A DNA stretch of 64,000 nt from assembly GCA_947579665.1 (NCBI GenBank), contig OX388348.1, positions 4,526,001 through 4,590,000 on the forward strand, in the 5' to 3' direction. Of the stretch, positions 34,400-45,384 are shown one piece after another. This DNA is from Sympetrum striolatum (lineage: Eukaryota; Arthropoda; Insecta; Odonata; Libellulidae). Each line of letters opens with the position of its first letter. Within the stretch, counting starts at the first letter, position 1. The notes beneath the pieces are model-generated. The model made no database searches. It was given only the letters and a program-made list of their open reading frames with translations, and was not told the origin of the DNA. The translations under genes were made by a program, and so were the position numbers.

Positions 34400-36300
34400 G
34401 TTAATGAATTAAAGGTTTAAAATCTCCAAAAGCCGTCTTTTTCTGCGTTCCTCCTCTTACTTCCTGGTAGTCGGAGAAAGCAAGAAAGGAATGCCGCACT
34501 ATTGTAGTACCGAAAGTACATTTCAATGGCAATGCTACCGTCCTCAGGGGTCTTAAAATACAAATCTAAAATAAAAATAAAATAATAATAAATAATAAAG
34601 CAAAAACAAAAAATAAAATACAAAATTTTATATCTTATGACCCCTGTGGATGGTGGCATTTCCACTAAAAAGTACTTTGGGTACAATTATAGTGCGGCTA
34701 TTCTTTATTGCTTTCTCTGACTAACGGGAAGTAAGAGATGGAACGCCGAAAAAGATGGCTTTTTGAGATCTTAAGCCTCTAATTAATCAGATATATGTCA
34801 ACTCTGACTTTGCTATCAATTTTACATTAATTTAAAATTGTTTTGTATTTAAAGCAAATAAATGTTGTTTAATTAGAACTTGAGTAGAACGTGATAATTA
34901 TTCAAAACCATATGTAGTGATAACAGTGAATTTTTTGCCGTATCTAAAAATTTGTTTATAAATTATCTATCGATGACAATACACCAATTGAATGATGCTA
35001 TAAGTATATAGACATGCCTAAAATATATGTTAAAACAGTTTTTGGAGTTTCCTATCTTTTAGAATACATGTCAGGTGTTTTTTCCTGATTTCAAGTAGCT
35101 GTTCTGATTGAAATTGTACGTGATTTTTACGGAGTGCATAACGTAATTATTTTCTAAATTGTACCCACTGTTACCAGATCATGCACCTACTTGCAGTGCT
35201 ATGACCATTATAATAAAAATATTATAATTAGACATAAATCTGCTATGCTGTAGTACAGCTAAAAACGGTTTTCAAGAATTTTCCTCCAGCATAAGTAATG
35301 TTCCATAGATTTAATAGCATGGCAGTATTTTGATCTCATTTTTGAGAAAGTTAATCCACTGATATATTTATATTTTTCTCCCTCTTATACTGTACATTTT
35401 CCATTTATATTGATTCCGATCAATGATTTATGTATGCGTAGTTTTGTATGATGGCATTGTCACCGGACAGTTATTAGCCTTATTAGTTACTCTACGAGTG
35501 ATGCTACACTACTTGGCTTCCCCTATGCACGTACTGCCGACAAGGGTTGTATTCGTGAATTAGTGATGGTACAAAACATTTTGTGAAAATTGCTACGATA
35601 AATCACTAAGCGTTAATTTAAAACGTGGGGCAATTTGGAGGATGGCTTAATTTACCCAATAATTTCAGAAAGTTCTTTTTCTGATGACGGCACAGATATA
35701 ACGCTTCCTTCTTAATACGTAGGCCGTACTGAGAAACAAATCACTGAAATCAATCTTATGACTACAGCTTGCTGGGTAAAGATTAATTAGTATTTTGCTT
35801 TCTCCCATGCTTTAATTACGTGTCAAAAACATATTTTTGAGAATATTATTTACTTTGAAATGCCACAAAATTGAGGATAACGTATGATTGGTTTTATTAT
35901 TATTTGTTCACCATTAAAACATAATAATGAGTCCATTTACCAGTAATAAATGGAATCACATTTCACTGAACCCGGAATTTCAGCATAGACTCAAAAGCAT
36001 AGTAGTATAATGTTAATGCATGTATTTCTTTATTTAAGGAAGAGCCTATCCATAGATGGTAATAAGCATACACTCTGACACACCAATATTCCTGTACACA
36101 TTATTATGATGAATGCACAGCAATCGTGCTTATCTCGTAATAATCCTCCCACAGTTGCTCAAGGGAAATATTTCTTATGACTCTCTCTCAATCGATACAC
36201 GTATTTCTGCTCTCTCGTGTTTATCCTTCCATATAACGACTCCTTCGACTTGGGCGCAGTGGACATGAGTGTAATCCCATTTCACTGAGCGTGTCGAGAG
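34400..36300. other. AT-rich stretch without recognised genes
   Basis: A degenerate A-rich run lies at 34570-34625. Nothing else could be supported. Confidence 0.4.
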
Positions 36301-36680
36301 GAGACATTTGCCCATTAGCTCACAATGATGAGGGATCGGAAAGAGGTATCCGCTGACCCTTATTCGACGGCACTAACGAAACCGACCATTCCAAGCTGTC
36401 TAAATAAACCCCCTCGAGTGAAAATCAAATTGGCAGGAAAAGTTCGTCAGGATCTCGCTAGGCTGAGTGGCTGCATGGCAATCAATTCATGGATATTTAT
36501 TATTTCTGGGAAATCCCCTCTCCGTAAACACCGCGAAGAAGACATCGCGAAGCACTCCCTAGAATCATTCCATACAATTCTGAGAAGCGATCTTTTTTCA
36601 TTACCTCTTATGATTTCTGTCGATGAGATTTCTATATATGTAATTACAAAGTGTAATATCTTCTGTCGTAATATTTAGAT
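36301..36680 (+). CDS. Open frame in a GC-richer block, unknown, doubtful
   Basis: A plus frame opens at ATG 36325 and runs 117 codons (MMRDRKEVSADPYSTALTKP...). Its first 75 codons lie in sequence that is much less AT-rich than the flanks and are basic and proline-containing. The last 35 codons have the phenylalanine/isoleucine-rich look of chance translation. I recognise no domain. It may be a first exon that splices within the frame, or non-coding. Confidence 0.22.
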
Positions 36681-37745
36681 CTGCGATAAGGTGTGACACT
36701 GAATTGTTGTAACCTGAATAAAATGGACAATTATTTAGAAGTAAATAAATACCCATTGCGATATTTGTTCTATAGAACTATCAATCAATCTGATCAATAA
36801 ATAATAATCAGATAACAGTAGTAAATACAACAGCTAAACCATAACTATACAAGAATTAACTTCTGCCATCTATTGTAACATAGACATGTGACGTTAAGTT
36901 AATGCAGTCAAATATAACTACTTATATCTTAAATAGTCTGATCATTATGATTTATTTCGAGTAGAGAGACTCTTATTTTAAATACCCTCTAAGAATATGA
37001 CGTATGAGTTATGAACAACTCCTCGAGATATCTCTAACAATCCTATCTCAGAGCCTTGCCGACATCTGTGGCGGGGGGGGCGTAGTTATTCAAGAAAAGC
37101 AAAGATTTATCTCTCTAGACGAATCAATTTCAAGGGAAAAAAGTGAGGTTCTCAACTGCGGGGGTAGGAAAAGATAATAACGAGGGTAGAAAACGAAAAC
37201 AAGGGAAAGGATTCAATGGAAAGATGAGAATGGGATCAGCCTAATAAATTTCATCTTTAGTTGTAAATAATCACGAAAATATTTTTCAAAATATACAAAT
37301 TGAAATCAAAACATATTAAACTAAAACTTACAAACCTATTTAAACCTAAACATTACTTTAACTTGAACTCAAATAATCTACATATATCTGATTATAATGT
37401 GAAGATTGAAATTACAAACAATATATACATATTTAAATTATATACATGAACATTCCAAAATACTGTACAATTACATATTTTTATGGTATTCCACAAAACA
37501 AGGTCTTAAAGTCCCGGTTCATCCGGACATTCTGGGCAGTCGGTGGTCACTCTTTTATCTATACCCTTCGAATAACAAACTCTACACCTTTTTTGTTTTT
37601 TTCTATTACCTAACTTATCAGTAATGAAATCTGGAAAATGACTAGAACTAACATTACTAACGCTAGGAGGGAGAATAACACTATCTGGTAATAAAAAGCT
37701 AATTATCTCTAGTCTAAAATCGTATAAACTAACATTTTTGTACCA
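36681..37745. other. AT-rich stretch without recognised genes
   Basis: A run of G (GGCGGGGGGGGCG) occurs at 37070. No gene or element was supported. Confidence 0.4.
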
Positions 37746-38720
37746 TACCTATTATCTATTATATATAGATGCTTCTCCGGATTCATTCATGTATCCATAT
37801 ATATAGAGAGGATAGTAATTCACAGGCTAAACCGCATGTCTCATTGAATTAAAATTTTTACTACTTATTGGCCATAACGTGAAATCGCCAGAAAAGTTGC
37901 AATTCTGAACCTCAGTGTCATGGGTTCGATTCCAGAGGACCCCAAAGTCCCGATTTTTTCCATTTAAATACATTGCTTTAATTTTCGGGAATTTTTAAAA
38001 AATACTTTCCGGATAGGTAGAGAATCAAAACTCTAGGAGCCTATATTAATGGTCAGGATCTATCAAAAATAGTCATTACTTTTCAGGAAAATATCCTGGG
38101 TTCGATGCTAGGACGATGCAAAAATCTGCCTTTAAAATACATTGAGGTAGTTTTTCATTATTTTTTTGATGCAGTTATCAAATTATAGGCAGTTCGTGCT
38201 TGGCATAGAAGATCTATGCTAAGAATTGGTTGAAGAAAAAATTTAGATCAGACAGAATATAAGGGAAAAGTAGGACGTCGTTTGAGGCAGTTGCAGCCGA
38301 TATTTCTGCTTGAATTTTCACACATAGTTAAAAATGGCAAATTTCTGTTGTGCAGCATAGAAAGTATTACCAGAAAGACCCGGGTTCGATCCCAGGTGGT
38401 AAATATATCCACCATTTAAAATACATTGAGGTAGTTTTCATTATTTATTTTGATGCATTTATCGAAATAATAGGAAGTTCTAGCTTAAGTAGAACATGTT
38501 TATTAAGACTTGGTTCAAGAAAAAAAAATTAGATAAGACCATGCTGTTCCTGGGTTCGATGCCAGAGCACATTAAAATTTCTCTCATAAGGAATATAAGG
38601 GAAAAGTAGGACGTCGTTTGAGGGAGTTGCAGCTAACATTTCTGCTTGAATTTTCACACATAGTTAGAGATGGTGATCTTCTATTGTGCTACATAGTAAG
38701 TATCACCGGGAAGACTCGAA
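37746..38720 (+). repeat. R1 repeat, copy 3 (plus orientation), four T-arm-like modules
   Basis: Modules: ATGGGTTCGATTCCAGAGG (37920-37938), CCTGGGTTCGATGCTAGG (38095-38112), CCCGGGTTCGATCCCAGG (38379-38396) and CCTGGGTTCGATGCCAGAG (38549-38567). The left end has TATATATAGATGCTTCTCCG, the mirror of the right end of copy 2, followed by CACAGGCTAAA and TTGGCCATAACGTG. AAGTAGGACGTCGTTTGAGG occurs twice (about 38270 and 38603), a period of about 335. The order and orientation of words match copy 2 reversed. Confidence 0.78.
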
Positions 38721-38732
38721 CCGGCCGCCGCA

Positions 38733-38775
38733 CAGTGGCCAAAAATAAAAAGTGGCCAAAAATAAAAAAGTGCTT
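38733..38775 (+). repeat. Short tandem duplication at the end of R1 copy 3
   Basis: AGTGGCCAAAAATAAAAA is repeated twice in a row just after the R1 copy ends, following CGAACCGGCCGCCGCAC. Confidence 0.6.
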
Positions 38776-40199
38776 TGTTTCGAGTCCGGACTTTGAAACT
38801 TCGCAAAGTTGTTCTTGAATAAATTTTGCGTATAATTGTGAAATAATTTGCGTTAGTTCCCACGAGTTACAATTCTACAGGGGGTCAAATTTACCAAATT
38901 TTACGAAAACTTCCGGTCCTCGATTTTCGCAAAATTCTTCAATTTCAGGCCAATCTTGAACCAAAATTAGCAAAATCATATGGTAAAAAACGATCCAGTA
39001 TGATAAACCTCATCTTTATGCTTGATAATATTGGTTTTGAATGATTACAGTTGAATATTTGCATTATTTATACAACAAAATGGCGAACCCTTATTTTACG
39101 GAAAATTTCCACCTAAAGTGAGGAAAATAGTAGTGATCAAGTGATGTACGCGGAGATATTTATACCAAAATGTTCTTTAAAACTTTCTGAAGGAGAATCT
39201 GAAATAAAATCATGAATCTGAAACATTCGCCTCACAAAATTATGCACAAGAAAAAGGAAATAATAATATGGGCATAACGCCGTTACAGTATCGAATTCGT
39301 AGCGATTATCACTGATTTTCAATCAAATATCACGGATTTTATCAATGTTTGGTGCAGATGTGGTAACTGCTTGGTAGAAAAAAGAGATAGCAGCAATATT
39401 AACAAGCAATTGTTTATTCTGAAAAGGGTAACGATTCAGCAGCGACCTCCTCCAGTCCAGAGAAAAAAATCTGATGTGGCCAGCACATTACTTTCTCCAT
39501 GTATAAGATGTAAATATTTATCTACGACAGTAATTTCGAACTCTATATTCCATCTAAACTTGGAAGATGAGTGATTAATATATATATTATTATCTTTGAC
39601 GCCAAAGCATTATAAATAATGTTTTTCGGGACATGATCGATGAAAAACGATGAAATTGGCCTTTCGCCCATAGAGCCCATAGCGCTCACAAAGTACATAA
39701 TCAGCAACTTCCGGTTTATCAGTATTTCATGAATAACTCCTAAACAATCAGTGATACAAATATATGTTTCAAACATAAGTTATAGTAAATTATATTTTCT
39801 AAAACTTTTATAAATAATAGTATGTATACACACACACACACACACACACAGAGACATCATTCTGAAAATGGTCAAAACGTGTTCTAGGGACCCCAAAACA
39901 TGTATTTCCGTTGAAATCTCGAAGTCCAATTTTTTCATGAAAACAATTATTTCTCTATACTTCGTATATGGAGAAAGTAATAAGAGAGAGTGCGAGAGGT
40001 CGGTGAGGTATGTTTTAGCATAGCGTACGAACAAAAAGAGGGCAAGCAATAAAAAGGCGACTAAGCAACTCGCAAATAATTCCGCAACAGTATGCTCTAA
40101 CAGAAGAATGTATGTATGGTATTCAAAAATGTGTTTGACGTCAAGCTTTGTTTACATACTCACAATTTCACCAAAGTTTCGTTTATTTTATCGAAATTC
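38776..40199. other. Stretch without recognised genes
   Basis: It contains a (CA)n microsatellite at about 39828-39850. Frames at 39137-39322, 39371-39574 and 39543-39776 look like chance. Confidence 0.4.
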
Positions 40200-40640
40200 T
40201 CTCAAATTCGGATAGAATACAATGTTCCACGATTATGAAATCTTCGTTTGATTTCCGTTCTTTTAGTGCTTGTTTAGACTTTTATAGGCATTTGTTTTTA
40301 ATTTGGTTCTGCAAATGAAGTGAAGACTGAATCGAGAGAGTGAAGTTTACTTGTAACTGCTTTGGGAATGGTTTGACCCATCTGTAGTTGAACCTGGGAC
40401 CTCAGGGAGATAAAAAGGAGCCTTTTATCTTCATTAATTCGACTTTAAATATTTCCCCTATTTTGGGAGCTGTGGGACATTTGGCTCTCGAGTTATTCAT
40501 AACTTCAGATCGAAAACAATATTACACGACTGACATTGAAATCCTCGTTTGATTTCCATTATCTTAATTCTTGTTTGGACTTCAAAAGACATTTGTTTCT
40601 AATTTAAGTTTGCAAAATAAATAAAGACTGCGTAAACGAA
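40200..40640 (+). repeat. Two tandem copies of a block of about 297 bp, including R2 copy 2
   Basis: GAAATCTTCGTTTGATTTCC, CTTGTTTAGACTTTTATAGG and GCAAATGAAGTGAAGACTG (40237-40330) recur as GAAATCCTCGTTTGATTTCC, CTTGTTTGGACTTCAAAAGA and GCAAAATAAATAAAGACTG (40538-40630). The R2-like block 40360-40480 lies between them. Confidence 0.6.
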
Positions 40641-41099
40641 TATGAGCTTTGCGTGCAGTAGGTCAATGATATCACACACCAATTAGTCTTGCCGAAGATT
40701 TTTGACCAAAATCATAATATTGGGCTTATAATTTGTTATATTAAAAGGTATAGCGATTGAATATATACCGTATATGCCGGCGTATAAGTCGACGTTTGAA
40801 TTCTAAAAATCTTGTGCATTACGAATCTTAATGGTTTGGATATTTTGTGATTAACCCTGAATGCTCAATATCCTCGTAATATTACGTTTTTTGTCAGTAT
40901 TATTAATATAAATCACGTGACGGCTACCTTTTCTATTTTTTGTAACGATATTAATTTTTAAATATACAAACGAATTTATTATTTTAGCAGGATTTTTAAT
41001 TATTTGAGTTGATTTAGCATTAGTGTAGTTACAAAATGTACTTAAGAATCTTCTGGCTCCGTGTGTTTCGAATTTTCGCACGTGAGCGTTCTGTTTTTC

Positions 41100-41960
41100 A
41101 GTTGGTCCATTCAAAACATTCAACGCCGTCACCTCCTTTTCTTCCTTGTAAGTTTATCCATTAGATTAGCCAACCTCTTATGTCTTTGTCTTCTGTTTTT
41201 CACCTTCAATTCCATCCTCAACTTTTACCAATCTGTCTCCTCAATATCTGGGCATTTTCTTAATCTCTTCAATTAAAACCCAACCATGTACAGCACCTCC
41301 GTCTTTCAACCCAACTTACTTTTTCCATTCTACGCCAAACCCACATTTCCGGAGGCCTCCAAACGTTTGACTTCTTCCTTTCAGAACGTCCACTATTCAT
41401 ACCGATAAAGTAGCACACTCCAATAAGGAATTCATCTATTATTTTTCTTTACCAAGATTTCATCAATTCATTTTGCTTCATGGAAACTTCCTTGGTCAAT
41501 TATTTTGCTAACCTCTTCCTTGCATCTTCCAAATAAAAGAGTACTTCCCAAGTAAGAAAATGTATCCACCTTCTCTAGTTTTTCCCCATCTACCCTAATA
41601 GTTAACTTAGCTTTCTTTCCCTTAGTGAGCAACAGAACTTTACTTACGTTAATTTTCACTCCAAACTCCCTTGCTTTATCGTTAGGAGCACTTACTGATG
41701 TTTGAAAGCCCTTTAAGGAATCCCACACAATAGCTTCATCGTCTGCATACCTCACAGAACTCGTCTATTTCTTTCCAGGCTTCTTTCACCATTTCCTCTG
41801 CATATATAGTAAAAAGTGACATGGGACACCCTTGTCTAACCACCCTTCCCACCACCGTATCTTTCCAGTCCAACCATATTTTCTTTAATATCTCCTTTAG
41901 TTTAAGACAATGTTTATCTTGCTTAAACCTTCTACAATTTAACTTGTGATTTAATTTTTC
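41100..41960 (-). pseudogene. RTE-like LINE reverse transcriptase fragment
   Basis: The minus strand reads WLDWKDTVVGRVVRQGCPMS, FTIYAEEMVKEAWKEIDE, then MRYADDEAIVWDSLKGFQTS and FGVKINVSK, VDGEKLEKVDTFSYLGSTL and a decayed tail RLEASEMWVWRRMEKVSWVE. GVRQGCPLSP, RYADDEAIL, GMKINVxKTK, fxYLGS and the downstream mWxWRRMxkiSW block are typical of insect RTE/BovB-like elements. The catalytic YADD is present. Frameshifts and missing 5' RT motifs make it inactive. Confidence 0.85.
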
Positions 41961-42300
41961 TACTTAAAATTTTTACTAATTTTCCCTTTTCGTTGTGAAT
42001 CTTCTATCCTATTGGTTGCGTATTTAATTATTTTTGAATGTTTTTCTCTTTTCTTATCTTTTTAGCTATTACTATCGGTAGGTTTGCGCAGGTTTTTCAC
42101 ACCCCCCTTCCTTGTGGGTGTTTTCCTGCAGTGGATTTTTTTTCCTAAGAATCTCTTAGGTTTTTTTACATCCACAATTGTTCTAATTATTTCTACTTCT
42201 TATTTTATAATTAATGACGATGGGTTAAATGGAAGAAGAGACTTTTAAATCTCAGTCTCGCCCAAATAGAGACGATTTATTATTATTATTATTATCGTAC
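41961..42300 (+). repeat. Possible LINE 3' tail ending in (ATT)n
   Basis: T-rich sequence followed by AGAGACTTTTAAATCTCAGT, CGCCCAAATAGAGACGA and (TTA)n at 42272-42292 resembles the 3' ends of insect LINEs on the plus strand. No coding part was found, so the call is weak. Confidence 0.3.
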
Positions 42301-42830
42301 TTGATCATCGAAGTATTAATTATCCATCTATTGTTTATAAAATTAACTACCTTGATGCATTTGCTAATATTTGCAAAATTGGGGAACAAAACATGGCGAT
42401 AAATGCAGGGTACTTCTCTTTTTTCAGCATTTTTTATGGCACACTTGTTGGTTAATTTAAACACTCTCTTCAGTAATTTCTGCGGACGTGAGAGGTTACG
42501 TTCCTCGATAAGGTTTTACCGCTTCGAAAGATAGAAAAATGTCGCACATTCAAATCTGGTGGCAAATTTATACACACAAACGTCATAATTTCCAATCTTC
42601 CATTTTGCAGAACCAACTAATTAACGACTATGGATCATCCTAACCCAAAATTTTACCCGCCGCGAAAGTATGCGTAAATAAATCATTTAAAATAGAAACG
42701 TGTGTGATGATTTTTTTTATGTGACTAAGTGACGTCATGACGCTATTTTCAAGTTGTCACGACTTTGAAGATAATAAATCGAAGGAAAAGTGTTGATGTT
42801 ATTTTGCATATAAAGGCATGAACCAAGGGA
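42301..42830. other. Stretch without recognised genes
   Basis: Nothing supported. Confidence 0.4.
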
Positions 42831-42831
42831 A

Positions 42832-43035
42832 ATTCCCAAGAAAAATGGACTTGAAAAAAGACTGACGGGGCCTGGAATCGAACTCGAGGTCTTCCTGTAT
42901 CTGGGAGGCTTAGCTTATCTTAGCTACTCGGCCAGAAGACGGTTAAATCAGCATTCCGGATAGAGGAATCCCGGGTTCGATTCCCGGCCCCGTCAGAATT
43001 TTTTCAAGTCTGTTTTTCCTCGGGAATAATTAATT
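42832..43035. mobile_element. Foldback element with two inverted tRNA-like T-arm halves
   Basis: The left arm (42832-42890) begins AAGAAAAATGGACTTGAAAA and runs through CTGACGGGGCCTGGAATCGA. The right arm (42970-43030) ends GGTTCGATTCCCGGCCCCGT, CAG, then TTTTTTCAAGTCTGTTTTTC. The arms are complementary over about 60 bases with few mismatches. The reverse complement of the left half also has a tRNA-like A-box region (GCCGAGTAGCTAAGATAAG) upstream of its B box GAGTTCGATTCC. The spacer is about 80 bases. It is neither a normal tRNA gene nor a normal SINE. Confidence 0.7.
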
Positions 43036-43800
43036 GGTTTACGATGAAATTTGATCGTTTATCTTATTTTATTTTCAACGTTGTTGTAGATATTTTTTCA
43101 TTAGTAGCGTTAAATCAAGGATAATTGTGGTCTTAAGTCTAGATAAATGCCAATAGAAAGGAAATTAGATATAGATTCTTATTATGGACGTAGAATATAG
43201 TATTTAATTAAATATTGAGAGAATATTGGAAAAACGACGACTAGTTGCTCTGACTTTGAGGGCATAAATTATTCCCTAACGACAAAGGTATTGTCGAACT
43301 TTCATACGAATATATATGGGAAATATTGGCTCATTTAAAATTTACAGGGAAGAAAACCCAACCATTTAAGACAATGAAACCATTAATGAACTTTGGTAAT
43401 CGATATTTAAAATATTGAGATTAAAATCAACATATTTTGAAAGAAGAATCCATTGTAGTATCGGGTATTTTTATATATTTGGTAATTTTTAGTCATTTTC
43501 GAAATATTCAGTAGTTTAATAGTACAGTGGAAGTAAGAGCATTATTTACTTGCTTTTGTAATCAGTGAATGCTAATGATATCGTCGCAAATTAAATTTGA
43601 ACAAAGTAATTAATATTAATGATGAGATGCGTTAAAATCGAAGCAATGGAGTATCTTCTTCATTCGATAATATTTAATGTATTTTCTTCTTTTGTCTTTT
43701 TTTAAAGTGTTTAGACTTAGAATTTGTACTACTTTTACCATGTATTTGCTTGTATTTTTCTAATTCTTGTGTCATTTCGAATATTTGACGAGCTTTTATG
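43036..43800. other. AT-rich stretch without recognised genes
   Basis: Nothing supported. Confidence 0.4.
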
Positions 43801-43889
43801 AAGCGAAGTCTTGTTCATGATAATTTAATGGTAATATTCAACGTAAAGGTACAGATTCTATTAATTATTCATATGCCCACCTGACATAT

Positions 43890-44445
43890 ATCCCTCCACC
43901 TACCACACCCGTTCAAACCACACCCTCTACCCCCTCTACTTCCCCACCCACTCCCACCCCATCTACCCCACCCGCTCTCATCCCACCCTCTAACCCACCC
44001 GCTCCCATCCCACCCTCTAGCCCACCCGCTCCCATCCCACCCTCTAGCCCACCCACTCCCACCCCACCCTCTAACCCACCCGATCCCATCCCACCCTCTA
44101 GCCCACCCACTCCCACCCCACCCTCTAGCCCACCGGCTCCCATCCCACCCTCTAGCCCAACCACTCCCATCCCACCCTCTAACCCACCCGCTCCAATCCC
44201 TCCCTCTACCCCACCTGCTCCCATCCCACCCTCTAGCTCACCCACTCCCACCCCACCCTCTAACCCACCCGCTCCCATCCCACCCTCTAGCCCACCCACT
44301 CCCACCCCACCCTCTAGCCCACCCACTCCCACTCCCACCCCACCCTCTAACCCACCCGCTCCCATCCCACCCTCTAGCCCACCCACTCCCACCCCACCCT
44401 CTAACCCACCCGCTCCCATCCCTCCCTCTAAGCTCCCTACTCCTT
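43890..44445. repeat. GC-rich 27-bp minisatellite, about 20 units
   Basis: The unit is CCCACCCGCTCCCATCCCAC followed by CCTCTAG, with variants (ACTCCCACC for GCTCCCATC; TAA for TAG). Two minus-strand frames are open throughout: one as a 9-residue GGLEGGMGA / GGLEGGVGV repeat (202 codons, 44521-43913), the other as GSGWVRGWG (145 codons, 44675-44238). On the plus strand a PPAPIPPSS repeat frame is also open. The unit length of 27 keeps frames constant. No regular start or splice signal identifies a real gene. Confidence 0.9.
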
Positions 44446-44454
44446 TCCCACCCT

Positions 44455-44675
44455 CGAAAGCCAACCACACTATCCCTCTCGCTATCCCGATCATTCCCAC
44501 ATTTCCTTGCCACTGCTTCACCTAGACCCTTACACCCATTCCTAACTTTATGGCCCATCGACTTCGAATCCTCTGCCCTTCCCAATACAATCCCTTTCTC
44601 TGTAACGCCCACTATGCACTCAGCTCCGCCCCTCTCCCAATCAGTTGCTTCCTTCCCTTCCTCTACCATAACCAC
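44455..44675 (-). CDS. Possible coding segment upstream of the minisatellite, unknown
   Basis: The minus frame from 44675 is open for about 70 codons before entering the repeat (MVMVEEGKEATDWERGGAEC..., later GCKGLGEAVARKCGNDRD). Composition is much less AT-rich than the flanks, and residue use is balanced rather than chance-like. No family was recognised. A glycine-rich repeat tail could follow after a frame change, so this may be a decayed gene or a fragment carried with the minisatellite. Confidence 0.28.
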
Positions 44676-45200
44676 CTCCCATCAATCATTCTTTATTCTT
44701 TCTTCTGAATTAGACAGTAAGTAAAATAGAGGTAATTGAATGTAAAGGTACAAAGTTTATAATTTATACATATCCCCGCCTTACACATTGTAATATGTCT
44801 ATACATTCAGCAATAGTTGGTTTGGCAAAGGGCGCAATTTTTGTATATTTTATATACATTTAAAGTCATGGAACACTATACATATTCCTGCCTTACAAAC
44901 TTGTATACTATACATAATTGAAAATATAGTTTGACTCGGGTGAAAAATATTTTTTTTACTTCTTGTTCATCTTCCAAATCAGACATCAGGGCAAATATGG
45001 GTAATTCAAAGTAAGGGTACAGAATCTATAAATTATTCATATCCCTGCCTGACACATCGTAACAAATCTATACATTATGCGATTGTTTGGTTAAGAGCTC
45101 AAAGTTTTTTAAATCCATATTATATAAAATTCAGGTCATAGAACACTATGCAAATTCAGGCCTAAAAAATATTTTAATATACATAATTGAAAATATATTT

Positions 45201-45377
45201 TGACTCGGAAGAAAAAAAATGTAATTCACTTCTGAATCGTCTTCCGGGGTAGAGCGATGCTTTCGTGGTTTGGGGAGGACCTCGACTCTTTCTTGCCCCT
45301 GTATGCGCTGTGCAACTTCTTCCCTCTTTTTTCGCTTGGGTCGTGAAGTCTTTTTCCTGCTTTTTGAAGAGCACCAT
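45201..45377 (-). CDS. Candidate terminal exon: basic stretch followed by an acidic patch
   Basis: After a TTTTCCTTCTATAG acceptor (plus side about 45383) a minus frame reads TSWCSSKSRKKTSRPKRKKR, then EEVAQRIQGQERVEV, LPKPRKHRSTPEDDSEVN. It resembles a nuclear localisation signal plus an acidic tail. The acidic part recurs in the two tandem copies to its left as LEDEQEVK (about 44975) and SNSEERIK (about 44710), which supports this frame. Upstream exons could not be linked. Another frame of the same interval is open for 67 codons. Confidence 0.35.
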
Positions 45378-45384
45378 GAAGTCC

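Larger units (their letters stand above)
43815..45230 (-). repeat. Three diverged copies of a 3' unit, spaced about 268 bp between the last two
   Basis: Words such as GTAAAGGTACAGATTCTATT (43840), GTAAAGGTACAAAGTTTATA (44742) and GTAAGGGTACAGAATCTATA (45012), each followed by ATTCATATSCC-type sequence, mark the copies. The two right copies also share TATACATAATTGAAAATATA. Each is followed on its right by an acidic codon run that matches the end of the exon at 45377-45201. The minisatellite sits between copies 1 and 2. Confidence 0.6.

Noticed and set aside
32407..39850. Simple runs (TATC)n at 32407 and (CA)n at 39828
   Set aside because: Ordinary microsatellites; the first is mentioned only because it lies at the end of an R1 copy.
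40760..40800. CCGTATATGCCGGCGTATAAGTCGACG, resembling ends of some DNA transposons
   Set aside because: No inverted partner was found within 2 kb, so no element can be drawn.
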